Of a stretch of DNA of 64,000 nt, positions 1 through 12,320 are shown piece by piece. The DNA lies in NCBI GenBank assembly GCA_033439295.1, contig JAVTLE010000016.1:2356001-2420000 (forward strand). Direction: 5' to 3'. Within the stretch, counting starts at the first letter, position 1. Each line of letters begins with the position of its first letter. Below the pieces are notes generated by a model. That model was not told where the DNA came from. It made no database searches and worked only from the letters and a program-made list of their open reading frames with translations. The translations under genes were made by a program, and so were the position numbers. The DNA comes from Deuterostichococcus epilithicus (Eukaryota; Chlorophyta; Trebouxiophyceae; Prasiolales; Stichococcaceae).

Positions 1-1437
1 TGTCGCAGGGCATCCAGCCGGAGGTCATCATGCTCGACTGCTACGACGGCCAGGGCCGCATTCCCGCCAACCTGACAGGCGCGGCGGCCCCTGAGCCTTG
101 ACCCACCTTCTAGAGCCTGTCACGCACACCCGCCTCGAATGGACTGCCGCCCTGCAGCTGGGCACACGTGGACTACCTTCTGTGCGTGGCGACGCTCGCG
201 CCGACCCCATCGGGCCGCCGGCGCCCTGCCGCCGGCTGCTGCCCGGCAGGCACGCCATGCGTGCGACCCCTGAGGATCCCTGCAGATGCCCTCCCCCGCG
301 ACTCCTGCAACGAGTCCTGCACCGTACTCGCAGGCCCGGTGTTTCTGGGCGCCTGCGTGCGGGCGTTGAGGCCAGGCGGCCTGCTGGTGGCCAACCTGTT
401 CAACAACGATGTCGGGTCGCAAGCCCGTCTGCGCTTTGCCGCCTACGCGGAACAGGTGCATAAACAATTGTCAGGCTCTCGGGTTGGAGGCTGGACCATA
501 TTCTGATGCCAGACTTGTTGGCTTCGCTCTCGCGTCTGGGTGCGTGCGGCGGCGGCCTGTGGGCTGCACTGGGCGTGTGTGGGGACGAAGGGTTGGCGTG
601 TGCCCAGTACGCCGCCTGCTGCGGAGCGTGATCTGAGGGCTCAACCCGGGGGGCAGGCAGCCGCCGCCGGTCGGCTACCTGCTGCAGCGTTCGACAGGGT
701 TGCTGTACCCGCCTGATAGCTTTCTGACTGGGTGCACGTACGGTTCCCCAGGGTCTTTGAGAGGCACCTAACCCGAACACATGTACCGCCTGTGCTACCA
801 GGTGCAAGCCATCATTGGCGCCGGCAACGTGTACAGTGTTAAGGCGGTGCAACAGGAGGTTCGGTCGCAGCCTTCTCGCCCTCGCCAAATTCAGCGCCTT
901 GATTTCAGAGGACTCTGGATCATCCGACCTGCATCTGTGACCTGCCCGTGTGGCCTGCACAGCTGAGTGGGCTGAGTTGAAACTGGCGTCCCACTCATAT
1001 GCAGCAGAGGAGTGAGCGCCAACATAAACAGGGCTCTGACCTTGCGACGCGATGTGCAGGTGAACGTCATCTTGATAGCGGTGAAGCCGGGGGGCCCTGA
1101 CCACGCCGCCGCGCCGCGGCAGTCGTTTGCCGGCAAGCAGATCGCCCAGGTGGGGCTGTCGCCTCGTTCCCTATACCCGGAACAGCAAGGCAGGGCTGTC
1201 ATCCATTGGCTGGGTACTGCGCGTGTGCAGGCGGCCACGCGCTAAAGGGCATGCATCATCGAGTCAGTGAGCGCACAGATGCACCCTTCTGCTGGACCAA
1301 TTGTCTATGTACCTGAGCAGGCGGCAGAGGCGGCGGGCGAGGAGGCTGGCTTTAAGTTCAGTGCCGCGGCGGAGCTGCAGGACTGTTTCCACGTGCACGC
1401 GGACAGCGTAGAAACCTTCCGGGAGACCAGGGCGTGA
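1..1437 (+). CDS. Spermidine-synthase-like SAM-binding protein, 3' part (gene begins before window)
   Basis: The five visible exons join in phase: 1-78, 334-455, 802-858, 1060-1149 and 1321-1437, ending in TGA. The first two give VIMLDCYDGQGRIPANL and then FLGACVRALRPGGLLVANLF. This is the pattern of polyamine aminopropyltransferase-fold (Rossmann, SAM-binding) proteins, in which an acidic DxYDG segment is followed by an LRPGG-VANLF strand. Exon 4 gives VNVILIAVKPGG, typical of the last core strands. The C-terminal exon is Ala/Glu-rich and looks like the usual family tail. The first intron seems to use a GC donor (CTGACAG|GC at 78/79), because only that joins the phases. The substrate cannot be told from this part: it may be a true spermidine synthase or one of the many plastid 'spermidine synthase-like' methyltransferases. 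The N-terminal half lies outside the window. Confidence 0.65.
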
Positions 1438-2435
1438 ACACCAGGGGTGTGTTATCGTCAGCCAGTCGGCGGCGTGGGTGTGGAGTCTGAGGCGTGGCAG
1501 GCGTGGAAGGGAGTGGGAACACGCGACTGCTGCGAACGGCTTTGCGTCTTTGCGCAATTTGCGCACCAGTTTTGAGCCAGATATTATGTTATATCTATGC
1601 TTTGACGTGCCCAAATTGTCTAGGCAGGTACATATCTGCTTGGTCCATGCTTTGATTTCAGAGGCTAAGAGAATCATGCATGACAAGCAACTAGAATCAT
1701 TGAAGCACACCTCTCCGAAAACTGCTAGCGGTAACCGCAGATGTTGACGGTGCGCTGAGTACTTCAATGTGCAAAACGGAAAACTGCAACAGAGAAAAGT
1801 ACAAAAACCAAGGTTGAAAAACCATCGTTCCAGTTGGAACTCAGCCGCCGCAGAATACATAGGCAGCCGATGAGACTCAGACGGGGTGAGATGCCATGCC
1901 ATGCCATGCGCGCCTGCCCTACAGCCATTTCCCCCCGAGTCCTGCCCCCACTTCTACTTCTGTTGCTGATCACGAGTCGCACTGCTGCTTCGTGACGTTT
2001 TTGCATTGGATTCAGCTCCTTTGACGACCTCTCGTCGACGGCCGCAACACTGACGGCGCCGTGTGGCAGGCGCCGACCAGCCACTGCTGTTCATGATGGG
2101 CAGTCGTTGGTGTCCGGGGCACTGCGTCCCCGCTGGTGCACGTGCCTTGTGCAGGAGAACTCCTGGAGTTGGCCCCGCTGCGGTGGTGCGGCAATACCAG
2201 CGCGGCAGCCTGGCAGGCTCCTGAGCTCGTCTGATGTGGGGTTGCAATTGCAGAGATCCCGCCCATCGCGGCCGCCTGCGAATCTGGCTCGCAAGTCTCG
2301 ACGCACCGCAGGCCGCCGCTGCAGTGAAGCGTTCACCGCTATGCACAGTCAAGAGTCTGGCTCGGCGTCAGTCAGCCGCCGCCCCCCCAGGGGCGGCGGC
2401 AGCGTCCGGCACCGCAGCCGGACATGCGCTGCACC
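1438..2435. other. Intergenic, tail-to-tail between genes 1 and 2
   Basis: About 1 kb between the stop of the plus-strand spermidine-synthase-like gene and the stop of the minus-strand coiled-coil gene. It should hold both 3' UTRs. Base composition drops around 1540-1830, which is AT-richer than the genes. Open frames here are short and look like nothing known. Confidence 0.5.
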
Positions 2436-4731
2436 TCAGTAGCTCTCCGCAAGGCGGCAGGACGCCAGCTCGCGCAGCAGTGGGCTTCCGGCAATGGGCA
2501 TCGGCATGCCGCAGGAGCCACCCTGCAGCATGTCAGCGCGCAGCCGCTCCAGCGTGGCCACCCGGAGCGCCAGCTCCCGATTGGCGGCGGCCAGCGAGGC
2601 ATTGCGTTCCTCCAGCGCCGCCACAGTGCCGTGCGCCGCGCTCTCAGCCTGCAGGAGCAAATGGAAAGGAACCAATGAGTTTTCATTGTACATGTGTGTG
2701 GCTGGTTGTGGATAGATGCAGCAGGAAAGCACAGGATGTGAGGGCACCAACGGTGGCGGCGGAGTCTGATCCCATGCAATGGTATCAGCCATGGCGTGCA
2801 ATCTGGCCTGCTTCCTCGTCCGCTTTCTCGTCCACCCCTGAGCTTCGGAGCGACGGTTTCAGCTTGCTCAAAGCCGAGCAGATGNGGCGGGGGGGGGCCT
2901 CGAGCTTGGCAGTGGTGGCGGCATCGGCAGCGGTGCGGCTCTCCGCCTGCCCACGCCGCGCGACATCTGCGACGTGCCCCAGACGGGCCACGTCAGTCAG
3001 CAGCGCGGCGCACCGCTGCTGCAGCGCCAACCGCCCGGCGGCGGCGCGGGCGCGGTCGGCAGTCAGGTCCCGCACCACGTCCGCGAGCGACTCACACTCC
3101 TGCGTCTGCGCGGCGTGAGGAGGAACGAAGGGTGAGGTTTTCTCGAAACTCGCACTCCTGCGTCTGCGCGGCGGCGATGAGGGCGCGGGAATCGGCAACA
3201 GCAGGGGGGTCGCATAGGGTTTGGTCGACGGCATTCCCCTGCCCTGGCAGCAGGCGCGAGGCAGGGGGTGAATGTGCCCCTCGTGCCCTCTTGCGGTGCG
3301 AAGATGAAGCCGATGCAGAAATTGGGCCCCCTCATGGGCGCTTCCAGGGCAGGCTGATGTGCAGGCTATTGGGCGAGGAGGGAGACCTCGACTGTCTTAG
3401 CCCCCCTCCACCTGACACTGGAGAAGAGCGTGCGGGGCCCACCTTGCGGTGCAGCGCGCGCAACACGGTGATGTAGGACACCTGACTGTGCTGCAGCTCG
3501 CCACGCAGCCGTGCCACCGCCGCCTGCTGCGCCGCGGCAGAGGGCTGCTCCGGCACCTCAACCGCCACGGGGCCTGCGGGGCAAAGTGAGTGGCCATTCG
3601 CAGGGCTTCGGGACAATGATCGGCTGGAACGAACCATGAGCCAGCGGCAGCCAAGCAGACTGCGCCAGACAGCCAAGGGTGTAGACCTGCTTTGGCGACG
3701 AGGGGCGCAGAGGCGTTTGACCGGCCGCAGCGTGTTGCCAGCACTGACAGCATGCTCGGGTGCTGCATACATATCCTCGCCTGCCACCGACTCCGCGGCA
3801 TGCGTTCTGGGTGAGTGCGCAGTGATTCTGGGAGGAAGCACTGGACTGAGACCCCAGTATTTGCGGGTGTAAATCCCGTCGTGCCGCGCATGCAGAGTGC
3901 ATGACAAGCCTGCGCACATTCGAGCATCACACGTGATCAAACTCCAGCTCACCCTCGGGCAGCAGGCGCCTGAGCTCCTGGGGCAGCGGTGGGAGCGGCG
4001 CGTCCGCATCTGCATCGTCAGCGGCGGCTGCGGCCTGGGCGGCGGCCGACCGCAGGCCGCCGATGCTGCAGTCCGCCAGCTCCACCTGCTGCTGCTGCTT
4101 TTGCGACGCGGCGTCCGCACTCTCATCCCTCTGCGCAAAAGGGCGCGACACAGTTCCAGCAGCAGGCAGTTTGGAGTAGTTCAGGCAGTTTGAGGATTCC
4201 TGACAGTGGCGCTGCCGTGCGCACGGGAAGCGCAAGGTACAGGGAGACACTGCATGCATCAGGTGTCGTGCGGTGCAACGTCAAGGACTGAAGCGAACGT
4301 TTTCGCATGCAGGTGTCACACAGCCGCAGGGCAAGGATGCAGGCCACCTGCCAATGGCACTTGCAACGCATCCACAGCAGCGGCTGCGGCGGCGCTGTCG
4401 CCTCGTCGCCGCCCGCCGCCGAGTCCTTGGCCTGCGTGTCGGCTGCCCCAGCACGCGCGGCCGCAGCTGGCGCGGCTGGCATATGCCTTCGCCTGCTCGC
4501 CGCACAACCCACTGCCGGCGGACCCGACTCATCGTTGTCCTCGTCGCTGCTGCTGTCGCTGCTGTCGCAGCTGCCGTGAGTCAAATCTGGCAGGCTGCTC
4601 ATGCGGTATGGCCGCCGCTGATCCCCAGCTGTGGGAGTCCGGGGAACTGGATCCCACTCGGCTGGCTGCGCAGAGGGCATCGGCTCGGACGCCGTGCGGG
4701 CAATGGCCAGCGCCACGCTGTGAGGCGGCAT
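2436..4731 (-). CDS. Coiled-coil protein of unknown function, about 370 aa
   Basis: A minus-strand gene of five recognisable exons: 4348-4731, 3953-4130, 3443-3573, roughly 2890-3105, and 2436-2648. The ATG at 4731 opens a Ser/Asp-rich, low-complexity N-terminus with an acidic run (SSDSSSDEDNDESG) that looks disordered and phosphorylatable. Exon 2 has a short Gln run and an Ala/Asp-rich segment. From exon 3 on the protein is heptad-rich: LRGELQHSQVSYITVLRALH, then VVRDLTADRARAAAGRLALQ, then LEERNASLAAANRELALRVA. These are long coiled coils. I do not recognise a family; a scaffold, cytoskeletal or basal-body role would be a guess. The donor of exon 4 cannot be placed because the sequence there has an N (2885) inside a G-rich run. 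A decayed copy of the start of exon 4 lies just upstream in intron 3 (3145-3173). Confidence 0.6.
3145..3173 (-). repeat. Ghost exon: decayed copy of the acceptor and 5' end of exon 4 of the coiled-coil gene
   Basis: Read on the minus strand, both this segment and the true exon 4 start (3105 downward) show CCGCGCAG followed by ACGCAGGAGTG. The copy keeps the 3' splice site and the first codons, then diverges. It lies in the intron immediately upstream, in the same orientation, about 58 bases away. Confidence 0.7.
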
Positions 4732-6260
4732 CGCCCTCGTCTCGACAGCTCACAGGTGACTCTGGGCGATGGCAAGCCAGACGCCCGCCCGGGGCCGGTG
4801 GCCCCGCCGCGCGGCCCTCAAAGCGCCGAGCGACAAGAATCCAGTTCACTGCGTTGGCCGTGCGACCGTCTTAACCGCTGACCTCAATCCGACACAACCG
4901 CTGACCTCTCCAGTGTCCTGGGGACACCTTCCGAAAGAACACGTTCCGCACAATAGAAGTCTCGCAATCGAGGTATGACCCAGAAGAGTTCTACCGCACG
5001 AAGCAGTCAGCAACAGCAGTCAGTCGTGGCCAGGCCTGGCGGCACATGGTGACAAGGATCCCGAAAAATGAGACGGAGTCCGCTCTGTGTCGCTCTCGAT
5101 CTTGTCAGCGCATGTCGATGAGCCTTGGAGTCATATGGTCGTCGGTCGAAAGTGAGCACGACAGCACGGTGAGCTGGGGCTTGCCGCTCATGAAGCAGGA
5201 GGCCACCAGAAAGTCACCGATTAGTTACGCATCTGTCTTGCGCTTGAGTGCGTGGCATTACGTGGCGCGTGGTCCATGTGTGGGGACTCGAGCAAAAGAT
5301 TGCAGTCGCGTCCGGGTTTTACAACAGCATCGACTGCCTGTGATGGTGAGTACGCACTGGCGTATTGATCTCGCGGCGACCCTGCCCACAGCACCCGGCA
5401 AACGCAGCAGCGTACATCTACTCAGCGACCTGCATGAGCGCGGGATAGCACGCAGGCTGTGTGCGGCGGGGGTGTCCACTGCTTTCAAAGGGAGAGGCGC
5501 CACCGGTGGCGGTGATTGCAGTGTCAGGTGACTCTCGCACGTCCCCTGTCGACCTCGAAGCCCATATGGCCCTGCCTCTAGTCAGGTTCACCACCGAATC
5601 TTTCAGTCTAGGAAGCACGTCTGGACTGCTGAGCGACAGGCCGCCGCCTCGCAGTGCGGCCGGCAGCCGCACTGGGCCCGGAATGTGCCTGCACATGCGC
5701 CCGACACACACTTGCGCCGCATGTGTTCCGTCTTCTGCGTGCTGGCTCACTTCTGATGGCACTTCTATTAGGCACGTGCTTTTTATGCGCCAGCCAACAG
5801 ATCGCGCACCTCGGCGGCCCCATGCCCACGAACCGGCATAGATGCTGCGTCCGCTGTCTCGATCCGACAACTGCCTGGCGCTCTGCGCAAGCATTTGGAC
5901 GCTGGCGTCGACGCGCAAGGCTGCCCAGATCGGCGAGGATGCCAAAATCGGACGGGACGCGCGTCCGGGCAAGACCGTGATGAAGCATATCCTCTAATTG
6001 TATGTGTGAAAAATGATCAGTATCATGATCGGCGTGCATGGCGGCGCGGACCAGCTGTGTGTGGCTGCTTGCAGGCGGATCCCCCCCGCCGGTGCTGCCC
6101 CCCACATGCTCAGGCCCGTTCTAGCCCGACGGACGCCGTGCATGGCTTTTAAACGCTAGGATGGTGATCCTTTTGATGTATGTGCGGCGCCTCCCGTGCA
6201 GGGGCTGGCGGGATCTATCGGAGGACCAGCCCCTCGCAGACCGACCGATTTTAGGTCAGC
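4732..6260. other. Divergent intergenic region, about 1.5 kb
   Basis: Lies between the start of the minus-strand coiled-coil gene and the start of the plus-strand ankyrin gene, so it should contain both promoters and 5' UTRs. Open frames exist on both strands (a 184-codon one at 5418-5972 minus) but show no recognisable domain, splice structure or composition bias that would support a gene. No TATA-like element stands out. Confidence 0.4.
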
Positions 6261-9200
6261 ATGGCGCGCTTCCTGCGGGACGTTCGCGATGGCAATATCG
6301 CAGCGGTGCAGCGGGCGCTGGGCAACAACCCCAGCGCCATCCGCGCTAAGGAGCCTGGGGTGCGGTTACATAGCGCTCGTTATGCTACCGCCGTCCCGCA
6401 TGCAGGCTGTTGAAAGGCATTACAGGCGGCAATGGTCACACTGCCTGCGCACCGGCTGTGCAGTCAGGTCGCCAGCACGCATGCCATCTATCGACCTGCA
6501 AACGCGCTGCATGACCATTTCGGCCAACGGACCATGCTCATGTTGTGGCTGCAGACGGAGCGGACAGCGCTCCACATCGCAGCACACAACCGGCAGCCGG
6601 AGATCATTGCAGAGCTCCTGGCGGCCAATGCTCCGCCGGACTCAAAAGATGCGCAAGGTTGCGTGCCGCTGCATGTGGCTGTGGCCACTGGCGACGCGCA
6701 GACCGTGGCGGAGCTTCTAGGGCGAGGCGCCAAGGTGCAGCCCTCTCGAGGTTTTCTGCCTGGGGTGCTCTTGGCAAAGGAAAGCAGGCAACCAAGTGCA
6801 GCCGCCAGGGCACTGCTGCGTCTCGACAGATTTTGACAGCATGCCTCCGTGCCTCACCCGGCCTGGGTCTTCCAGCCGCCAAACTACGTGTCCTGCCGCC
6901 GCCGCAGGTGGCGGTGCGCTTCAAAAACAACCTGGGCTACACACCGCTGCACCTGGCCGCGAAGCTGGGGCACCTGCGCGTCACGCGGGAGCTACTGATG
7001 GCGGGCGCGCGCGCCGACCTCAAAGACCAGGTGTGGGCGATTGAGAAAGGCCGATGCCACACTGGCGCAGACGCACTGCCAGCCGACGACGAATGACCTT
7101 CATGTGGCGTGCTCATGCATGTTAGCGCCGTCCTCTGTCCGAGACATCAGCTCCCGACACCGAACAGTTGGACCTGTGCCGCCATGCACCCGGCACCCCG
7201 GCTCAGGTCCCCGTGCAAACTGCTTCATGCTGCAAAACTCGTCAAACCTGTGATCCTCCAATTCACCGCAGCGGGGCAAGACGCCGGCGGACCTGGTGCC
7301 CCGCGTCGGCAACAACGACGAGCTGATCGACCTGCTGCGCACGGCGGCGGCGGACAAGACAAGCTCTGGCGCCAGCGCCATGGGCGGCATGGGCAGCCCG
7401 CCGCCGGCGCCGCGGACGCCCGCCAGCCCAGCCACCCGCAGCGCCGCCGCGACGCCCACCACCGCCCGCTCCACCCTCAGCACCGCCGGTGCGCAAAACC
7501 CTCTATTTCCAAACCCTGAATGAGCTGCGCAGCACCGCAGCTGCACCGCACCGCGTCGCAAGGCGGGCTGCGCAGCAGCGTGTATGTTGCATTACGGCCC
7601 AGTCTGCTGTGACGGCAGCCACAGGCGTACAGCTGGAAACGATCGGCAGCGCCAATGTGAGCAGGGGGCACAAGGTGCCAAGACTGATGGTCACTGCTGC
7701 TCTGCTGCAGCGCGCACGCCGTCGGTGGCCGGCAGCGTGGGGGCACCGCCACGGCGCACGCCGCTGGCGGCACGGGCGACGGCAGCTTCGGCGACTCGTG
7801 CCGGCGGCGCCACACCCGCCACCGCTACACGCAACCTCGGCTATGCGTCCAGCCTGCAGGTGCCGCGTCTGTCGCAGGCCGGCAGGCACACAGAGGCGGC
7901 CAGCGCGCAAGCGCGGCGCCCTGCAGAATCCGGGGCTGCTGCATCTAGCCTTTGCAGCGTGCTTGCCTCTAGCGCCGTGCTAATGAGCCGGGCGTAACAG
8001 CAGTCGCATCTCCTCAAGCATCTACGCTGCGGATGGGACGCATGCGGTGCAGCGTCTGAGCTTGGCAGAGCTGGTGCAACATCCTAAGTGCATGACTCCT
8101 TGTGTGCAGACGGAGGTGGTGCAGGACCAGATAGAACAGGCGCGCGAGGCACAGAAGGGCGCCGACAAGGCCATCCGAGCGCTCACGGCAAAGGTGCGTG
8201 CTCCTCCTTGAAGGATGGCCTTCCCTGCTGCCATTAGCCGACCCAAGACTGGGATGTGAGGCCGGCAGAGCTGCAGCTACGGCGGGGCTGCCCGCCAGCT
8301 TCCGCAGTCTTGCACACGACGAACGCACCGTTGCTGTGGGTCACTGTGGGAAGCGGCATCTCCAGTCGCTACCCAGTGGACAGACGGCCTGGAACAACCG
8401 CCACGTGCTGCTACCACAGATGGACGAGCTGGAGGCATCAGTGGACACCCAGCGGCACGCGGTGGAGGCGGCGCAGCGCATCGCCGCCGACACCCGCGAC
8501 CGCCAGTCCTCCAGCGTGCAGGAGCTGCAGATGTCGCTGGTCAAGTGCGCACCGGCCTTTGCTATTGCAGCCCCGGTATTTGCACCTCGCAGTCGTGCTC
8601 GGCTGAGGTCGAGCCTCGTGGCTAACCGGTTGCTGCCCCGTCTGCACGCACCGGTGCCGTGCCAGCAGCGTGGTTCAGGAGCCCTGCAATGCTTGGTCTT
8701 CACTCGTGTACATTTCCCTGCCATGCCTGCTTGATGAGCATGGAAAGAGCGCCCACAGCCTCCAAACATGCGTGCGGCGGGTGCGGTGCGGCAGCTTTAC
8801 TGCCGAGCACCTCGCCTGCCCGCACGAGTTCCCTGTGCAGTCCTGCTGCGTCAACCAACCCCCAAGCCGGCGCCTGTGCTCTGGCCCTGCAGGCGGCAAG
8901 AACAGCTGACCGCGGAGATGCGCATGAAGCTAAATGCGGTGGAGGGTCGCCTGGAGGGGCACGTCAACGCGCAGGACGACCTGCAGATCAAGGCGCGCAT
9001 CTTGCACGTCACTCTCCACGAAGGCTCTGGCACCCTCGCGTAACAATCATCTATTCTCGCGGACCCTGCGCCAGCGCGCCTGGAGTGTACTCGTAGGGCA
9101 TCGAGCGGGCCCAGAATCTGCAGCGGGAACGCGGCAGTCCAGAACCGTGCGCAGTCACAAAAGTGAAACAAGTCCGCCTGTGCGGGCACTGACATGAGGC

Positions 9201-12200
9201 CATGCTTCCCTCACACAGGTCACGGACTTTGAGTCGCGGCTGCGGCTGGCGGAGACGTCCAACAAGGGCCTCGTGAACGGCGCGGCTGCTGGTGCAAGCC
9301 CCGACGTTCTGCGCAAGGTGCGACACACTGGGGGGCACCGCCGCCCGTCCATCAGCTCCAAGCGACATGCGACCGACAGTGGAGCTCATGTCCGCGCCAC
9401 AGACCGGCGGGAGTCTTCCGCGCAGGGTTTCTCAGCCAGGGTCGTCTGGGCAGAAGCCGCAGTTGGCGCCCTTCAGGCTGGGTTCGAAAACCTGCTTTGA
9501 TGCACCCTCGTACCAGAGGACTAGGCTCCGGTACGACACCAGCTGCGCCCGCCTCTGCCGGCACTTCGTAGGTATGTGCCCGCAGTCAGTGCAGCAGGCA
9601 GCCAGGGCAGGCGGCGGCATTCTCTGGTAGCAGCGTTCCCTGGGTCCTGAGCAGCCGCGAGACCATCACCACGCCAGACCTTGGCAGGCCCAGCTTGCCC
9701 TACCGTACATGGCGCTGCCACTTTGGCTAGGCACCCGATCCTGCGGCTGCGCGCCCACAGATGCCTGCTTATGCCCTTCAACAACCCCAACATGCGGCCC
9801 CCCTGCAGCAGTTGGGATGGGCTTAACCTACAGCGTCCGCGCAGTGATGGGCATACATCTGGCTGTACCCTACCCAAAATCCCTGCAAGACAATCGTTCA
9901 TTAAACCCTCGTTCATGCGCTCGCACCCGCAGCTGGAGCTGCTGGAGCGGCAGCTCAAGCAGGAGCGGGCGCAGCGGCAGCGCGACCTGCAGACGCTGGC
10001 GGACCGGCAGCGGGACGCGGCCGCGATGTCGCCGGCGTCGCCCATGACCCCCGGCCTGGGCGACGACTTGGGCCTCGACGACGGGGGCCTCACGCCGCGC
10101 TCGGTACGGCCGCCGCCGCCGCCTCTCGACCTGGTTGCTCTATTTGTCGCTACACTTGCAACACCTGCAGCTTGCATGCCTAGCGATCCAAGGAAGACGT
10201 TTCAGTCAGTGCCGCCCCCCGGCGACGGATGAGGCGCGTCAGCGCCGGCGACGCGACGCTGCATACGCCCGTCGTGGTGTGAGCCCTCCACGCAGTAGGC
10301 CGGCAGTGGACGGCACCTCACTGCTGGGGCCATGCTTCACATCTGCTGTCCAACAATGTCGCACCCGGCCTCTGCCTCCTCGCCGACACCCGGCAGTCCG
10401 GGGCCCCGGTGGCGGACAGCATCGAGCCGGCGCCACGAGTCGTCGCACACGACCTTCCAGGGCCTGCTTGGCCTCGGCTCCGGGCCAAAACCCTTGCGTC
10501 TCTCGCAATCCGCAGCCGCTGGGCGGCGGCCCCATGGCGGAGGGCGCGTCCGCTCGCGTCGTGCGCAAGCAGGCGGAGGTCATCGAGAAGCTGCAGCGCC
10601 AATTTGCGACGCTGGAGTCCCGCTTCGTGGACTACCAGGAGGCGCAGGCCGCCATGGCACAGGTGTGCTTTGCACAGAGCTTCCACCGTACTTCTACCGA
10701 AGTGCTGCTCACTGGAGCTGCGCAGAACAGCAGCGGCGGCTTCGGCGACCGTGTGCACCACCGGGCCGCCAAAAGGCACCGGTGCTCATGCTTTGGCATC
10801 GTGCACCGCTGGACTTGCTGTGACATGCGTCAGTCACAGCCGTGCACACTGCTGGCAGCAGAGGCAGGGACGCCAGGGGCGCCTCGGCGACGCCAGCCGT
10901 CGCTGCAGCGGCGGTCCCAGTCCATCCTCACTCGCTCGTATCATTGCCACCACAACGCACGCCTCTCGCGGTCTCTCAACGGGGTCTAAACCCTAAATCC
11001 TTGCTGCAGGCGGAGATGGAAACGCCGGACTTTATGGTCGCGCTGCGGGCGCAGCTGGAGTCTGCCGCCTCCGAGTCCGGCTCCGGCAAGTCCGGCTCCA
11101 ACAGCACCTCCGCTGGCGCCGTCTCCTCCGACATAAGGTGCCTGCCCCGGCTTGCCTGCGACATCCCGGCTGCTGCCGCTGCCAGCCCGACACTCACTGG
11201 GCCCGCAGTCCTGTCTGTGCTGGGCGGAGCGCGCACAGCTGTCGTGAAAAGAATTTCCGATTGCCCTGGCGAAGCAGAGGGCCAATGGCGACCCTGGCCG
11301 CCGCTGCACTGGTGGCTTCTGCAGCCCCCAACACCATCATTGCATTACCTGTGATCTGCAATTCCCTTGGCAGCCCCACCGGGCTGCCGGCGCGCCGGGC
11401 CTTGGGCATAGGTCGTGACTCCCGGCACCTGAGCCACCGTCCCTGGGCGCCGCAGGAGCTCGGAGAATGGTGTTGCCGGCGGCGGCGGCAGCGGCAGCGG
11501 CGCCTCCTCCGCCGCCATGGGCGCGATCGTTGCGGCCCTGGAGGGGCTCACCAAGGAGGTGGGCAAGGTGCGGGTGCGCACCGCGCAGCTGGGCGAGCGC
11601 AGCCACGCGACCGAGGGGCGGCTGACCTTCGTGGAGGACCAGGTCACCAAGATCCGGTCCAAGATGAAGCAGATCCGGGTGCGCAGCGGTTTGTGGTACA
11701 GTATTTGGGGTTTCAACACCCCTCATGGCACTGCTCTTTCTGTGTCGCGTGCTGGTGGACATCTGCTGGCTAGCTGTTCTGCTCCCGACACCCAGTCTGC
11801 AACGCATCTTGTCGCCCCGATGGCAGCCGACGGCGGTCAGGCATGTATCTCAGATGAGCCATGCAGAAGAGCTGGCCGGCATCAGTACCTGCCCTTGCAG
11901 GAAGCTGTTGCTGTCTGTCGTCCAATGGGACGCCTGCCACATTGGACGCCTGCCAGCGGCCTGGCGCCAGCTTATGACGCACCCATGTGTGCGCGTGCAG
12001 CAATGGTTCACGCTCACGGACCAGGGCGAGAGTAAGGCAGTGCGCCGCTCGCGCAGCGGCATGCTCACAGAGGCCTCCACGCAGCGCATGCCAGAGCGCC
12101 AGGTATGCTTCTCCTGCTGCCCCTGATTGCTAGCCAACCATCGCCTGTGATGTCAGACGTCAGAGGCTGCTTGCTGTGGTGCCGAGCGGCGCTGTGTTGC

Positions 12201-12320
12201 ACCCCCCAAGTCCTGAACTATCTGAGACATTGGTGCTCGCTGCAGAACATGCACTCGGGGCCATCCAGCCTGCGCTCGCAGCGGTCGTTGGGCAGCGTAC
12301 AGAACATGCACTTTGAGTGA
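6261..12320 (+). CDS. Ankyrin-repeat protein with long C-terminal coiled coil
   Basis: The ATG at 6261 starts MARFLRDVRDGNIAAVQRAL, a typical ankyrin cap. Exons 6261-6359, 6555-6734, 6908-7030 and 7272 onward encode about four ankyrin repeats: RTALHIAAHNRQPEIIAELL, CVPLHVAVATGDAQTVAELL, LGYTPLHLAAKLGHLRVTRE, then GKTPADLVPRVGNNDELIDL. A Ser/Thr/Pro/Ala-rich linker follows (7330-7860). Then many short exons carry heptad-rich coiled coil, at about 8110-8193, 8420-8544, 8893-9007, 9219-9317, 9933-10103, 10510-10660, 11020-11138, 11460-11680, 12000-12105 and 12250-12320, ending NMHFE and TGA. Phases close for the exons I checked. The architecture (N-terminal ankyrins plus long coiled coil) suggests a cytosolic adaptor or cytoskeletal linker; the partner is unknown. 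A TGTAA at 13069 could be its polyadenylation signal. Confidence 0.75.

Noticed and set aside
5418-5972. 184-codon minus-strand open frame between divergent genes
   Set aside because: No domain, no splice continuity to other exons, and a plus-strand frame of similar quality overlaps it. In GC-rich DNA such frames arise by chance.
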